Shown: positions 8,444 through 17,298, counted from the stretch's first letter. The stretch is DNA of 64,000 nt from JAPOUP01 sp965203605 (GCA_965203605.1 OZ241902.1:3162001-3226000), one strand, 5' to 3'. The notes: generated by a model from the letters alone, not told the origin. A program made the numbers and translations.

Positions 8444-10087
8444 TTACATCATGCCGCCCATGTCTGGCATGCCGCCGCCGCCCATGGCAGGGGCGGCGTT
8501 CTTGGGCTCTGGCTTGTCAGCAACCATCGCCTCTGTGGTGATCAGGAGACCCGCAACCGAGGCTGCGTCCTCCAGCGCCGTCCGCACGACCTTGGCCGGG
8601 TCGATGACGCCGAACGCAAACATGTCGCCATATTCCTCGGTTTGCGCATTGAAGCCAAACTTGGAATCGTCGGATTCACGGATTTTGCCCGCAACCACAG
8701 AGCCGTCCACGCCAGCGTTCTCGGCAATCTGACGAAGCGGGGCCTCCAGTGCCCGACGGACGATCGCGATTCCGGCATCCTGATCGCTGTTTTCACCTGA
8801 CAGTCCCTCAAGGGACTTGGCAGCTTGAATCAGTGACACTCCGCCACCGATCACGATGCCTTCCTGAACGGCGGCACGGGTCGAGTTGAGCGCGTCGTCA
8901 ACACGGTCCTTGCGCTCCTTGACCTCGACTTCGGTCATGCCACCTACGCGGATCACGGCAACGCCGCCTGCGAGCTTCGCAACCCGCTCCTGCAGCTTTT
9001 CGCGATCGTAGTCGCTCGTGGTTTCCTCGATCTGCTGGCGGATCTGGGCAACTCGTGCCTCGATCTCGGACTTCTCACCCGCACCGTCCACAACCGTGGT
9101 TTCGTCCTTGGTGATCGAGATGCGCTTGGCTGTCCCAAGCATGTCAATCGTGACATTCTCAAGCTTCATGCCGAGATCTTCCGAGATCACCTGGCCGCCG
9201 GTCAGGATCCCGATGTCCTGCAGCATGGCCTTGCGGCGGTCGCCGAAGCCCGGGGCTTTGACGGCAGCGATTTTCAGACCACCCCGAAGCTTGTTGACGA
9301 CAAGCGTCGCCAAAGCCTCGCCTTCCACGTCTTCCGCAACAACCAGAAGTGGCTTGCCCGACTGGATGACGGTTTCCAGCAATGGCACCATTGGCTGAAG
9401 CGAAGAGAGCTTCTTCTCGTGCAGCAGAATATAGGCGTCCTCGAGTTCGGCCGTCATTTTGTCTGGATTGGTGACAAAGTATGGCGACAGATAGCCGCGG
9501 TCGAACTGCATGCCTTCAACGACCTCGGTTTCCGTGTCGAGGCCCTTGTTTTCCTCCACGGTTATCACGCCGTCATTGCCGACTTTCTGCATCGCATCCG
9601 CGATCTGCTGGCCGATTTCCGCTTCGCCGTTTGCCGAGATGGTGCCGACCTGCGCGACCTCGTCGCTGCCCTTCACTTCCCGCGACGACGACTTGATCTT
9701 GTCGATGCACTTCTCGACGGCCGAGTCGATTCCGCGCTTCAGATCCATTGGATTCATTCCGGCAGCGACCGACTTCAGGCCTTCGCGCACGATGGCCTGG
9801 GCCAAAAGCGTTGCCGTGGTCGTGCCGTCACCGGCCTCGTCGTTGGTGCGGCTGGCCACTTCCCTGACCATCTGCGCACCCATGTTCTCGAACTTGTCCT
9901 CGAGTTCGATTTCCTTCGCCACCGTCACGCCATCTTTGGTGATGCGTGGCGCACCGAACGACTTGTCTAGAACAACGTTGCGGCCCTTTGGCCCCAGCGT
10001 CACCCTGACGGCGTCGGCCAGGATGTTGACGCCCTTCAACATGCGATTGCGGGCATCCGTTTCGAATTTGACGTCCTTAGCAGCCAT
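8444..10087 (-). CDS. groEL: chaperonin GroEL (Hsp60)
   Basis: 547 residues, full length. It forms the double-ring ATP-driven folding chamber with GroES. The ATP-binding signature GDGTTTAT and the GGM-rich tail (GGGGMPDMGGMM) are intact, and the N-terminus (MAAKDVKF) is standard for alphaproteobacteria. It lies 50 bases downstream of groES on the same strand and shares its CIRCE-controlled promoter. A strong hairpin terminator follows. Nothing unusual. Confidence 0.99.
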   Translation of the reverse strand: MAAKDVKFETDARNRMLKGVNILADAVRVTLGPKGRNVVLDKSFGAPRITKDGVTVAKEIELEDKFENMGAQMVREVASRTNDEAGDGTTTATLLAQAIVREGLKSVAAGMNPMDLKRGIDSAVEKCIDKIKSSSREVKGSDEVAQVGTISANGEAEIGQQIADAMQKVGNDGVITVEENKGLDTETEVVEGMQFDRGYLSPYFVTNPDKMTAELEDAYILLHEKKLSSLQPMVPLLETVIQSGKPLLVVAEDVEGEALATLVVNKLRGGLKIAAVKAPGFGDRRKAMLQDIGILTGGQVISEDLGMKLENVTIDMLGTAKRISITKDETTVVDGAGEKSEIEARVAQIRQQIEETTSDYDREKLQERVAKLAGGVAVIRVGGMTEVEVKERKDRVDDALNSTRAAVQEGIVIGGGVSLIQAAKSLEGLSGENSDQDAGIAIVRRALEAPLRQIAENAGVDGSVVAGKIRESDDSKFGFNAQTEEYGDMFAFGVIDPAKVVRTALEDAASVAGLLITTEAMVADKPEPKNAAPAMGGGGMPDMGGMM

Positions 10088-10137
10088 GATTGCTCGCTCC
10101 TGGTTGTCTGGTTGTTTAAGTTAGAAAGGGCGGCGTC

Positions 10138-10425
10138 TCAGGAAACGATCCCGAGAATGTCGCTTTCCTTCATGATCAGCAGTTCCTCGCCGTCAAGCGT
10201 GATCTCGGTCCCTGACCACTTGCCGAACAGGATCTTGTCCCCGGCCTTGACGTCCATCGCGATGCGGCCGCCGTCATCATCCTTGGCGCCGTCCCCAACT
10301 GACACAACTTCGCCTTCGGCGGGTTTTTCCTTGGCGCTGTCCGGAATTATCAGACCACCAGACGTCTTTTCGTCAGATTCGACGCGGCGGACCAATACCC
10401 GGTCATGCAGAGGTTTGAATGCCAT
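10138..10425 (-). CDS. groES: co-chaperonin GroES (Hsp10)
   Basis: 95 residues, full length. It is the heptameric lid of GroEL. The N-terminus KPLHDRVLVRRVE is the family signature, and the mobile loop region includes SGGLIIPD. It is first in the groES-groEL operon, with promoter and CIRCE operator immediately upstream. Confidence 0.99.
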   Translation of the reverse strand: MAFKPLHDRVLVRRVESDEKTSGGLIIPDSAKEKPAEGEVVSVGDGAKDDDGGRIAMDVKAGDKILFGKWSGTEITLDGEELLIMKESDILGIVS

Positions 10426-10467
10426 CTCTGAACGCTCCTTCGTTCGTTACCTTGGGTTCCAGATTAC

Positions 10468-10492
10468 TGGCACTCATATGGTGCGAGTGCCA
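10468..10492 (-). promoter_or_regulatory. CIRCE operator (HrcA site) for groESL
   Basis: The 8-base arms TGGCACTC (10468-10475) and GAGTGCCA (10485-10492) form an inverted repeat with the canonical nine-base spacer. The consensus is TTAGCACTC-N9-GAGTGCTAA, so this copy matches the core and differs at the outer ends. It lies just downstream of the -10 box, over the expected start of transcription, so HrcA binding would block initiation. hrcA itself is not in the window. Confidence 0.93.
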
Positions 10493-10500
10493 ACGGTGCG

Positions 10501-10529
10501 CATCTAGGGAGCGCGAATGGGTCTGTCAA
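10501..10529 (-). promoter_or_regulatory. sigma-70-type promoter of groESL
   Basis: On the minus strand a perfect -35 box TTGACA (complement of 10524-10529) is separated by 17 bases from TAGATG (complement of 10501-10506). Transcription would start near 10494, inside CIRCE. I see no clear separate RpoH promoter. Confidence 0.7.
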
Positions 10530-10711
10530 TGGTGTTCAACCTGCTTCGGCGAAAAAAAATCGATTGATCACGGCATTGGTGTCCAATCGGCAGTCAGGTC
10601 TCTTCCCGAATACACCGAAGCGCAATGCCCGTCGGTGCCGGGCGTGACAATCCCGGCGCGCCTCCATATAGAGACGTTCGACCTGTCGTCAATGCGAAAT
10701 GGAAAAGAGAA

Positions 10712-11638
10712 ATGGCCACTGAAGTATTCGGGCACAAGTTCCCAGACACCGACTCAGTCGGCTCTGCCATAATCTGGGCCTGGTTCCTCAACGAAGTGAA
10801 AGGCGACGATGCCGAAGCGGTGCTCTTGGGAGAACCTGGCTCGGAGGCCGCTTTCGTGTTGGATCGATGGAATATTCCCAAGCCTCGCATTATCGAAAGT
10901 CTTGACCCCGGACAGCCCGTGGTCATCGTCGATACAAACAATCCAGCAGAGCTCCCGGGCGGGATTGACGAGGCGGACATTCGGGCGATCATCGACCATC
11001 ATCGCCTCGCTGGTGGCCTTGCGACGAAAGGTCCGATCGACGTGACGGTTCGGCCTTTGGCCTGCACGGCGACTATCATCCATGACCTCATGGGGCCAAG
11101 CGCATCGGAACTGCCACCATGGGTGAAGGGAATCATGCTTAGCTGCATTCTGTCCGACACACTTGAATTCCGTTCCCCCACCACGACCGAGCAGGACAGG
11201 TCGCTGGCGGAAGAGTTGGCATCCGATCTTGGCCTCGACCTCTCTGCATACGCCGCCGAGCTGTTCGCCGCGAAGTCCGACGTCTCTGAATTCTCGGACA
11301 GGGAGTTGGTTCGCATGGACTCCAAGGAACATGAGGTCGGTGGAACGAAACTTCGAGTTTCAGTTATTGAGACAACCGCATCGGGGACTGTGCTAGAGCG
11401 CAAAGACGGTCTATTGGCAGCGATGGAAGAGGTGGCGGAAGAGGATGGTGTCGACCAGGTGCTTCTTTTCGTCGTCGACATTCTGGATGAGCAGGCGACG
11501 CTTCTGGTGCCAAATGACGTGGTCAGAGGAATCGCACGGAACAGTTTTGGCGCGGAAGCCGTTGACGACACCGTCGTTCTGCCGGGCGTCATGAGCCGCA
11601 AGAAACAGATCATACCGAACCTCAGGTGCTTAACGTGA
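10712..11638 (+). CDS. ppaC: manganese-dependent inorganic pyrophosphatase, family II (DHH)
   Basis: 308 residues. It hydrolyses pyrophosphate to phosphate in the cytoplasm. The DHH-family metal motifs are present in order: GHKFPDTDS (residues 7-15), DTNNPAE and IDHHRLAG, followed by the DHHA2 domain with the conserved C-terminal SRKKQ segment (MSRKKQIIP). The frame is open 29 codons further upstream, but the ATG at 10712 starts the family N-terminus (MATEVFGHK) and has AAAGAG closely before it. Family II enzymes are typical of Rhodobacterales in place of the family I enzyme. Stands as a single gene. Confidence 0.93.
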   Translation: MATEVFGHKFPDTDSVGSAIIWAWFLNEVKGDDAEAVLLGEPGSEAAFVLDRWNIPKPRIIESLDPGQPVVIVDTNNPAELPGGIDEADIRAIIDHHRLAGGLATKGPIDVTVRPLACTATIIHDLMGPSASELPPWVKGIMLSCILSDTLEFRSPTTTEQDRSLAEELASDLGLDLSAYAAELFAAKSDVSEFSDRELVRMDSKEHEVGGTKLRVSVIETTASGTVLERKDGLLAAMEEVAEEDGVDQVLLFVVDILDEQATLLVPNDVVRGIARNSFGAEAVDDTVVLPGVMSRKKQIIPNLRCLT

Positions 11639-11765
11639 AGCGACATGATCGCAGAGTGATTCCGGAGATTGGCAGGTCAGTGGTGCTTTGGATGATCAAA
11701 CCCGGAGCAGGTGGAAGCCTGAGACAGTCCGGAATTCATGTCGAACTGCGATTTAGGGGTTGCCA

Positions 11766-12638
11766 ATGACCAGGATCATCGAATCACTGAAAGAGATAGT
11801 GCACAGCTATGACGTGCTTCTCTGCGATCTCTGGGGCTGCCTGCATAACGGACGACTTCCGTATTGGGCTGCCGTGGAGGCCTTGCGAGGTGCCAGAGCA
11901 GGTGGAAGCACCGTGGTTCTCCTGACCAACGCCCCAAGGTCAAGGATTGAGGTCGAGAAGCAGCTTGTCGGAATTGGCGTTCCGCAGGACTGTTGGGACG
12001 TGATCACGACGTCGGGGGACAGCGCGCGGGCAGCGATGTTTCGTGGAGCGGCCGGTTCCAGAGTCTGGTTCATCGGCAATGAGCGCGACCTTCCCATCTT
12101 CGAGCCGCTCAGGATCATCGATAATCCAGTCAAAATTGTTCGCACGCGGCCTGAAGATGCTGAAGGCATTGTCTGCTGCGGACCCGAAGACCCATATGCG
12201 GATCCGGAATGTTACCGACCCCGTTTCATCAACCCGGTCGACAGAGGCCTGCCGCTACTCTGTTTCAATCCCGACATTGTCGTGGACTATGGCACCCGAA
12301 GGCAATGGTGCGCCGGTGCGCTGGCGCGGCTCTATACGAGCATGGGGGGAACAAGTCACTATTTTGGAAAGCCGCATCCGCCAATCTACGATCTGGCGCG
12401 GCAGCGGCTTGCCGCAATGGGTAAAGATGCCTCGAAGGGCCGCATTCTGGCCATTGGAGATGGCATAGCAACCGATGTCGCCGGTGCGATGGGCGAAGGA
12501 ATCGATGCGCTATTTGTCACAGGTGGTCTTGCCGTTGAGGAAACGGGCACTGCGGAACAGCCGGACCCGGCCGCACTAAGAGGTTATCTGGAAAGAGAAA
12601 ACTTCGATCCAAAATTCTCAATTGGATTTCTGCGCTGA
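11766..12638 (+). CDS. HAD-superfamily class IIA phosphatase (TIGR01459 family)
   Basis: 290 residues. The nucleophile motif is DLWGCLHNG (DxDG class), with LLTNAPR as motif II, KPHPPIYD as motif III and GDGIATDVAGA as motif IV. This matches the TIGR01459 family, common in Alphaproteobacteria and of unknown substrate; related class IIA enzymes act on phosphoglycolate or nucleotides. A TTG two codons upstream is in frame, but ATG at 11766 has AGGGG seven bases before it. It lies two genes before ribF in the same direction; whether they are co-transcribed is unclear because gaps exceed 100 bases. Confidence 0.85.
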   Translation: MTRIIESLKEIVHSYDVLLCDLWGCLHNGRLPYWAAVEALRGARAGGSTVVLLTNAPRSRIEVEKQLVGIGVPQDCWDVITTSGDSARAAMFRGAAGSRVWFIGNERDLPIFEPLRIIDNPVKIVRTRPEDAEGIVCCGPEDPYADPECYRPRFINPVDRGLPLLCFNPDIVVDYGTRRQWCAGALARLYTSMGGTSHYFGKPHPPIYDLARQRLAAMGKDASKGRILAIGDGIATDVAGAMGEGIDALFVTGGLAVEETGTAEQPDPAALRGYLERENFDPKFSIGFLR

Positions 12639-12768
12639 TCAAGAGAGCAAGATTATTTCAATTTCTACGTGGAATTGGTCCAAAAATTGCTTTCCGAATT
12701 GCGCAGCGAGGACGGCGACCCTATGATGCGCCCATGAATGATCCTTCAGTTCCGACAGGCGGTACAAC

Positions 12769-13233
12769 ATGGGTTCAGGAGATGGCGGCACGTTCGACAA
12801 CGATGTCCGAGGGACAATCTGCGTCGAGGATCTCGAAATCGGAATGCGCAGGCAACTCCGAAAGCTCTGCACAGATCACGATATCCAGCTCTTCGCCGAA
12901 CTCTCGACCGACCACAATCCTGTGCATCTTGACGAAGACTACGCCCGGAACACAATTTTCGGGGGCCGCATCGCTCACGGAATGATGACGGCGTCGCTGG
13001 TCTCAGCAGTTATAGGAGAGCAACTTCCCGGACACGGTACCGTCTACCTTCGCCAGGATCTCCGTTTCCTTGCGCCCGTCCGTCCCGGTGACTTGGTACA
13101 TGCTGTTGTTGAAGTCATCTCAATCGATCATTCTCGCCGTCGTGTGACCCTTGATTGTCATTGTGCGGTGGGCGATAGGGTCGTCCTGAAAGGCGAGGCG
13201 CTGGTTCTGGCGCCAAGCCGCAAATTTGACTGA
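12769..13233 (+). CDS. MaoC-like (R)-specific enoyl-CoA hydratase
   Basis: 154 residues with a single hot-dog fold. The hydratase-2 motif is ELSTDHNPVHLDEDYA, carrying the Asp and His expected in the active site, followed by RIAHGMMTASLVS. Such proteins add water to trans-2-enoyl-CoA to give (R)-3-hydroxyacyl-CoA, feeding polyhydroxyalkanoate or fatty acid metabolism (PhaJ-like). No PHA genes are adjacent, so the substrate is not fixed by context. It precedes ribF by 32 bases. Confidence 0.85.
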   Translation: MGSGDGGTFDNDVRGTICVEDLEIGMRRQLRKLCTDHDIQLFAELSTDHNPVHLDEDYARNTIFGGRIAHGMMTASLVSAVIGEQLPGHGTVYLRQDLRFLAPVRPGDLVHAVVEVISIDHSRRRVTLDCHCAVGDRVVLKGEALVLAPSRKFD

Positions 13234-13265
13234 CTTCCGGGGGTTGACCCCCGCTTCGGGGGAAG

Positions 13266-14207
13266 ATGCGGATCTTCGAGACATGGAAAGGGCTGAGCGA
13301 AGCCGACCGAGGGGCCTCCGCTGCCATCGGCAACTTCGACGGTGTGCATCTTGGTCACCAAGCGGTGATCGATATCGCCCGGGAGAAATCCGCGCGATCC
13401 GGTGCACCGTTGGGAATTGTTACTTTTGAGCCACACCCACGGCAGGCTTTCGCACCTGGCGCACCTCCGTTCCGGTTGATGAATTCCGAGACTCGGGCGC
13501 ATCGGCTTGAGAAACTCGGCGTGGATTTCCTCTATCAACTGGAATTTGGTCCGGCTCTGTTTGGCTTGACGCCAGAGGAATTCGCCCGCGAGATTCTAGC
13601 AGGTGGATTGGGACTTGCCCATGCCGTCGTGGGAGCGGACTTCCGCTTTGGCAAGGGCCGAGCGGGGTCAGCACAGGATCTGCACGCCTTCGGACGTGAA
13701 TTTGGGTTTGCGGTTTCCACGGTCAGTTTGGTGGAGAGTCAGGGCACCGAAGTCTCCTCCACGGGAATTCGCCGGGCATTGGCGGAAGGACGGCCCCGGG
13801 ACGCCGCCGCCATGCTGGGTCACTGGCATCGGATCGATGGGCCGGTGCTGCATGGGGACAAGCGCGGAAAAGACCTTGGATGTCCCACCGCCAACATGTC
13901 AGTCGTGGATCTTCATCCACCGAAGTTCGGGGTCTATGCCGTCAGTGTCGATGTGCTGGACGGACCTCACCAGGGCAGCTTCGCAGGCGCCGCCTCGATA
14001 GGCGTACGCCCGATGTTCGGCGCAAATCCACCGAATCTCGAAACCCATATCCTTGACTTTGAAGGTGACATCTACGGTACGCACCTGTCAGTCGCGCTCA
14101 TCGAATACCTGCGTCCAGAGATGAAGTTCGATAGTCTTGATGGCTTGATCGAGCAGATGGCCGCTGACTGCAGGCGCGTTCGCGGAATATTCGCGGATGG
14201 GCCATAA
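13266..14207 (+). CDS. ribF: bifunctional riboflavin kinase / FAD synthetase RibF
   Basis: 313 residues, full length. It phosphorylates riboflavin to FMN and adenylylates FMN to FAD. The N-terminal nucleotidyltransferase motif NFDGVHLGHQ and the STGIRRAL segment are present. The C-terminal kinase domain has GDKRGKDLGCPTAN, the flavokinase signature. GGGGGA precedes the ATG. No FMN riboswitch was seen upstream. Confidence 0.97.
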   Translation: MRIFETWKGLSEADRGASAAIGNFDGVHLGHQAVIDIAREKSARSGAPLGIVTFEPHPRQAFAPGAPPFRLMNSETRAHRLEKLGVDFLYQLEFGPALFGLTPEEFAREILAGGLGLAHAVVGADFRFGKGRAGSAQDLHAFGREFGFAVSTVSLVESQGTEVSSTGIRRALAEGRPRDAAAMLGHWHRIDGPVLHGDKRGKDLGCPTANMSVVDLHPPKFGVYAVSVDVLDGPHQGSFAGAASIGVRPMFGANPPNLETHILDFEGDIYGTHLSVALIEYLRPEMKFDSLDGLIEQMAADCRRVRGIFADGP

Positions 14208-14404
14208 AATGTAGCGATAGGCGATTGTTTCCCTCCGGCGATGCCGCAAACCCGGGTCCTTCAGTATTCAGGTAAGATGTCGCGGTCGAAGGAATTCCAC
14301 TCTCCCCACGCGGTCATGCAGGTTGATTGCATGTGTCGTCGAGCGGCGGCGGTCCTGGCATGCTACAGGACGGTCGTCCGTGCCTTTCCCAACTAATGGA
14401 ATAA

Positions 14405-14452
14405 TTGCGGTTGCGCCAGATTTTGGTCTATAAATGATATTATGATATCATT
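14405..14452 (+). promoter_or_regulatory. hipBA promoter with overlapping palindromic operator
   Basis: TTGCGG (14405-14410) and TATAAA (14429-14434) form a promoter with an 18-base spacer. The inverted repeat AATGATAT (14433-14440), TATG, ATATCATT (14445-14452) overlaps the -10 box and the predicted start site. The first possible hipB ATG (14442-14444) is inside the spacer of the palindrome. This fits autorepression by HipB, which in the known systems binds such palindromes. Confidence 0.65.
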
Positions 14453-14750
14453 CGTGATGCCTTCGGAAGCCAGACTCGCCATCGCGTCGAACCTACGTCG
14501 GCGGCGGTTGGCCATGGACCTGACGCAAAAGGGCCTGAGCGAACGCTCCGGTGTCACTCTCGGAACCCTGCGTAAGTTCGAGCGGACAGGATCCATCTCC
14601 CTGGAAGGTCTCCTGAAGCTGATGCTGGTTGTGGGTGGGATCGAGGAGACCGTCAATGCGACCGCCGTTCCGGAAACGGATTTCACCTCCATAGACGATG
14701 TGATCGCAGGGCGAAGGCGGCCGATTCGAAAGCGGGGATCCAGGTCATGA
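14442..14750 (+). CDS. hipB: HipB-like XRE-family antitoxin / repressor
   Basis: 102 residues from ATG 14442, or 97 from ATG 14457. A lambda-repressor-like helix-turn-helix spans about residues 10-60 (LRRRRLAMDLTQKGLSERSG then LGTLRKFERTG). The tail is basic. It would neutralise HipA and repress the operon through the palindrome over its promoter. Neither start has a clear Shine-Dalgarno site; with transcription predicted near 14441 the message may be leaderless. The stop overlaps the hipA start (ATGA). Confidence 0.85.
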   Translation: MISFVMPSEARLAIASNLRRRRLAMDLTQKGLSERSGVTLGTLRKFERTGSISLEGLLKLMLVVGGIEETVNATAVPETDFTSIDDVIAGRRRPIRKRGSRS

Positions 14751-16018
14751 CGTACAGGCCCGTTTCGCAGGTCAGGGTTGGACTTCACTTCGGAAGCGCC
14801 GGTTTTCCCGTGGGACGGCTCGCTATCAGGGATGGGAGACCGTATTTTGAGTATGACGGCTCGTTCCTGGAACGTGCGCTGGAGATTTCACCCCTTCGAC
14901 TGCCCTTGAGACCCGGATTGCACTCCTTCGATATCGCGACGTTCGAGGGACTGCCCGGATGCTTCAACGACAGCCTGCCAGACGGTTGGGGGCGATTGCT
15001 GTTTGAACGCGCCATGCGCACCCGTGGTGTTCCGCCTCAGGGCCTGAATCCGCTGGACCGTCTGGCGCATGTCGGAAAGCATGGCATGGGAGCACTGACC
15101 TACGAGCCTGACCTCGCGGATGGCGGAACCGGTAACCATGTTGATCTGGATCGTCTGGCGATCCAATCCGGCCATGTTCTTGAAGGGCATGCGGACGACG
15201 TGATCCCGGAGCTTCTGGCCCTGAATGGTTCGTCCGCAGGCGCGAGGCCAAAGATTCTTGTCGGCTATGATCCTTCACAGGAACGACTGCTCCATGGCCG
15301 GTCCGACCCGGATGACAGTTTCGAGCATTGGATGGTGAAGTTCGCCAGCACGCAGGACGGACCGGATTCAGGTGCCATCGAGTTCGTCTACGCGGAAATG
15401 GCAAGGCGCGCCGGTCTTGATGTCATGGAAACCAGGCTGTTCCCGGCGAGGAAGGGCGCAGGATATTTCGCGACGAAACGCTTTGACCGGAATGGTTGTC
15501 GGCGATTGCACATGCATTCGGCGAGCGGCTTGCTTCACGCGGATTTCAGGACGTTTTCGCTGGACTATGAGGACTTGGTTAGACTCAACCTTCTACTCGT
15601 GCGGGACAGGCATGAGACCGGCATGATGTTTCGCATGGCGACGTTCAACGTTCTCGCCCACAACCGTGACGACCATTCGCGGAACTTCTCCTGGTTGATG
15701 AACGACCGGGGCGAATGGTCGCTTTCGCCGGCCTACGACCTCACCTTCTCGTCGGGACCAGGTGGCGAGCAGAGTATGACGGTCATGGGGGAAGGGAAAA
15801 AACCAGGAATTGAGGATCTGCGCGCTCTTGGCCGGATGGCGGAAATGGATAGACGGGACGTCGACCACATCATTGACCAGACGTTGGCCGCGCTGGCCGA
15901 CTGGCCGTCCCTTGCAAGGACCCATGGCGTGACACCGGCCAGTATCCGTCTAATTGCTGGGCATCTGTCTTCTGGATCCGCATCGAAGGGCACCGGCAGG
16001 CCCCGCCGCCCGCCGTGA
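14747..16018 (+). CDS. hipA: HipA-like serine/threonine kinase toxin
   Basis: 423 residues. HipA toxins phosphorylate targets such as glutamyl-tRNA synthetase and induce dormancy. The HipA N-terminal barrel (GSAGFPVGRLAI) is followed by the kinase domain with KFASTQ, the catalytic loop HNRDDHSRNFSW and the metal motif SPAYDLTFS, so catalytic residues look intact. The gene ends in a proline/arginine-rich stretch, and the 28-bp repeat begins 14 bases past the stop. That may mean the extreme C-terminus was altered by the junction. It overlaps hipB by four bases. Confidence 0.9.
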   Translation: MTYRPVSQVRVGLHFGSAGFPVGRLAIRDGRPYFEYDGSFLERALEISPLRLPLRPGLHSFDIATFEGLPGCFNDSLPDGWGRLLFERAMRTRGVPPQGLNPLDRLAHVGKHGMGALTYEPDLADGGTGNHVDLDRLAIQSGHVLEGHADDVIPELLALNGSSAGARPKILVGYDPSQERLLHGRSDPDDSFEHWMVKFASTQDGPDSGAIEFVYAEMARRAGLDVMETRLFPARKGAGYFATKRFDRNGCRRLHMHSASGLLHADFRTFSLDYEDLVRLNLLLVRDRHETGMMFRMATFNVLAHNRDDHSRNFSWLMNDRGEWSLSPAYDLTFSSGPGGEQSMTVMGEGKKPGIEDLRALGRMAEMDRRDVDHIIDQTLAALADWPSLARTHGVTPASIRLIAGHLSSGSASKGTGRPRRPP

Positions 16019-16031
16019 AAGGGCAGGCCCC

Positions 16032-16060
16032 GGTGTCGTGTCCCCCATATTTTTTCCACT
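16032..16060 (-). repeat. left copy of a long inverted repeat bounding an 8.5 kb island
   Basis: The complement of 16032-16059 is identical over 28 bases to 24552-24579; the core reads GGAAAAAATATGGGGGACAC. A third, 20-base copy is at 24531-24550. The two 28-base copies face each other across the restriction-like cassette and the AAA ATPase gene. Such an arrangement fits the ends of a mobile unit or a shared dispersed repeat. No recombinase is encoded between them. Confidence 0.75.
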
Positions 16061-16323
16061 GGCTATTTTTCCAACCTGTTGATTTTACGAAACAAAAAAT
16101 ATGGGCCGGTTGACCGGCCCTGCACCGGGATTCGCCCCGACTTTTCCACAGAAAACCACTGTTTTTCCACAGCTTTCCGACTGGATCCGTCTGTCCGGCG
16201 GCAGGATCCAGACCGGAACGGGCCGGTTTCCGGCGAATCACCCTGAGAAATGACCCCGGAGAGGAGGCCCGGCGAATCAGTCCCGTCCCCGACAGCCTCT
16301 TGAGAATGTCATGGGATTCGGCC
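16061..16323. other. non-coding stretch with hairpin and DnaA-box-like repeats
   Basis: No gene. It contains the perfect hairpin GGGCCGGT-TG-ACCGGCCC (16103-16120) and TTTTCCACA twice on the same strand near 16140-16180. That 9-mer differs by one base from the DnaA box TTATCCACA. A GGATCC-ended imperfect inverted repeat follows. Whether these are relics of a plasmid origin is speculative. Confidence 0.4.
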
Positions 16324-16527
16324 ATGAATACGATGTCGGCACGCGAAGCAAAGAATGGTTTCGGCCTGATGATAGACACCGTGCGCGTAGCACCTGTGCT
16401 GATCGAAAAGCATGGCCGCGGCGTCGTGGTCATCATGTCGGTAGAAAAATATGGGCGGCTGTCCCTGCTAGGGGATGGTGCAGCAAACGCCAAGGGGGAA
16501 GTCGTGGAGGTATCAAAACGTGTCTAG
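16324..16527 (+). CDS. Phd/YefM-family antitoxin, orphan
   Basis: 67 residues. The Phd/YefM signature SAREAKNGFGLMIDTVR then IEKHGRGVVVIMSVEKYGRL covers most of the protein and would form the DNA-binding, dimerising N-terminal domain. These proteins repress their own operon and bind RelE/ParE- or Doc-type toxins. No toxin follows: the next 114 bases hold no frame with toxin features, and then the methylase gene starts. It may be a relic, or an immunity or regulatory gene for the cassette downstream. Confidence 0.8.
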   Translation: MNTMSAREAKNGFGLMIDTVRVAPVLIEKHGRGVVVIMSVEKYGRLSLLGDGAANAKGEVVEVSKRV

Positions 16528-16641
16528 AGAACCGCTTGCACACGGCAGCATTTATCTACCTGCAAAGAACAAGAGGGAGATGCGCTGCGCGACCACTACT
16601 GACCGTCACAAGCTGCTGGCCTTGATGGCAGGTCGCCATTC

Positions 16642-17298
16642 ATGAATCTGATTAAGTCAAAAAAGCGCGTTGCCGATCACGGGGAGGTGTATACGCCACC
16701 TTGGCTGGTCGAAAAGATGCTTGATCTGGTCAAGGGCGAAACAGAGCGAATTGACGCACGCTTTCTGGAACCCGCCTGCGGTAGCGGAAATTTCCTTGTG
16801 CCAGTCCTGCAACGCAAGCTGGCGGCTGTCGAAACCAAATTTGGCAAATCCGCCTTTGAGAAGCAGCACTATGCTCTGCTCACGCTGATGTGCTGTTATG
16901 GCATCGAACTGCTGCCGGACAATGTCGCCGAATGCCGAGCGAACATGCTGGAAGTGTTCGCCGACTATCTCAAGCTAGTGGATGATGCGGATGTTTTATA
17001 TCGTGCCGCATCCTTTGTGCTGTCCCTCAACCTCGTTCATGGCAACGCCGTGACGATGCAGGACACGAACGGCGCACCGATCAGGGTGGTGGAATGGGGA
17101 TACCTCGGCAAAGGCAGGTTTCAGCGGCGGGATTTCCGGCTTGATGTGCTGACCGGCGCGGCGAGCTTTAGCGCAGAAGACTTGTTGTTTTCCCAACGAG
17201 GCAGGCACGAGATATTTACGCCTACCAAAACATATCCGCCGACGACGCCGCGTGAACTGGCAGGACTTGCCAGCGGCGGAATGGGGGACGATGCATGA
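16642..17298 (+). CDS. N6-adenine DNA methylase-like protein, short (M1)
   Basis: 218 residues. The segment GEVYTPPWLVEKMLDLV (motif X-like) is followed by the SAM-binding motif I FLEPACGSGNFL at residues 41-52 and the acidic motif CCYGIELLPDNV. No catalytic NPPY motif is present, and the protein ends with IFTPTKTYPPTTPRELA. It therefore looks like the SAM-binding half of a gamma-class N6-methylase. The gene overlaps M2 by four bases (ATGA), implying coupled translation. I recall similar short methylases annotated beside larger Eco57I-type methylases; a heteromeric enzyme with M2 is an inference. Confidence 0.8.
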   Translation: MNLIKSKKRVADHGEVYTPPWLVEKMLDLVKGETERIDARFLEPACGSGNFLVPVLQRKLAAVETKFGKSAFEKQHYALLTLMCCYGIELLPDNVAECRANMLEVFADYLKLVDDADVLYRAASFVLSLNLVHGNAVTMQDTNGAPIRVVEWGYLGKGRFQRRDFRLDVLTGAASFSAEDLLFSQRGRHEIFTPTKTYPPTTPRELAGLASGGMGDDA

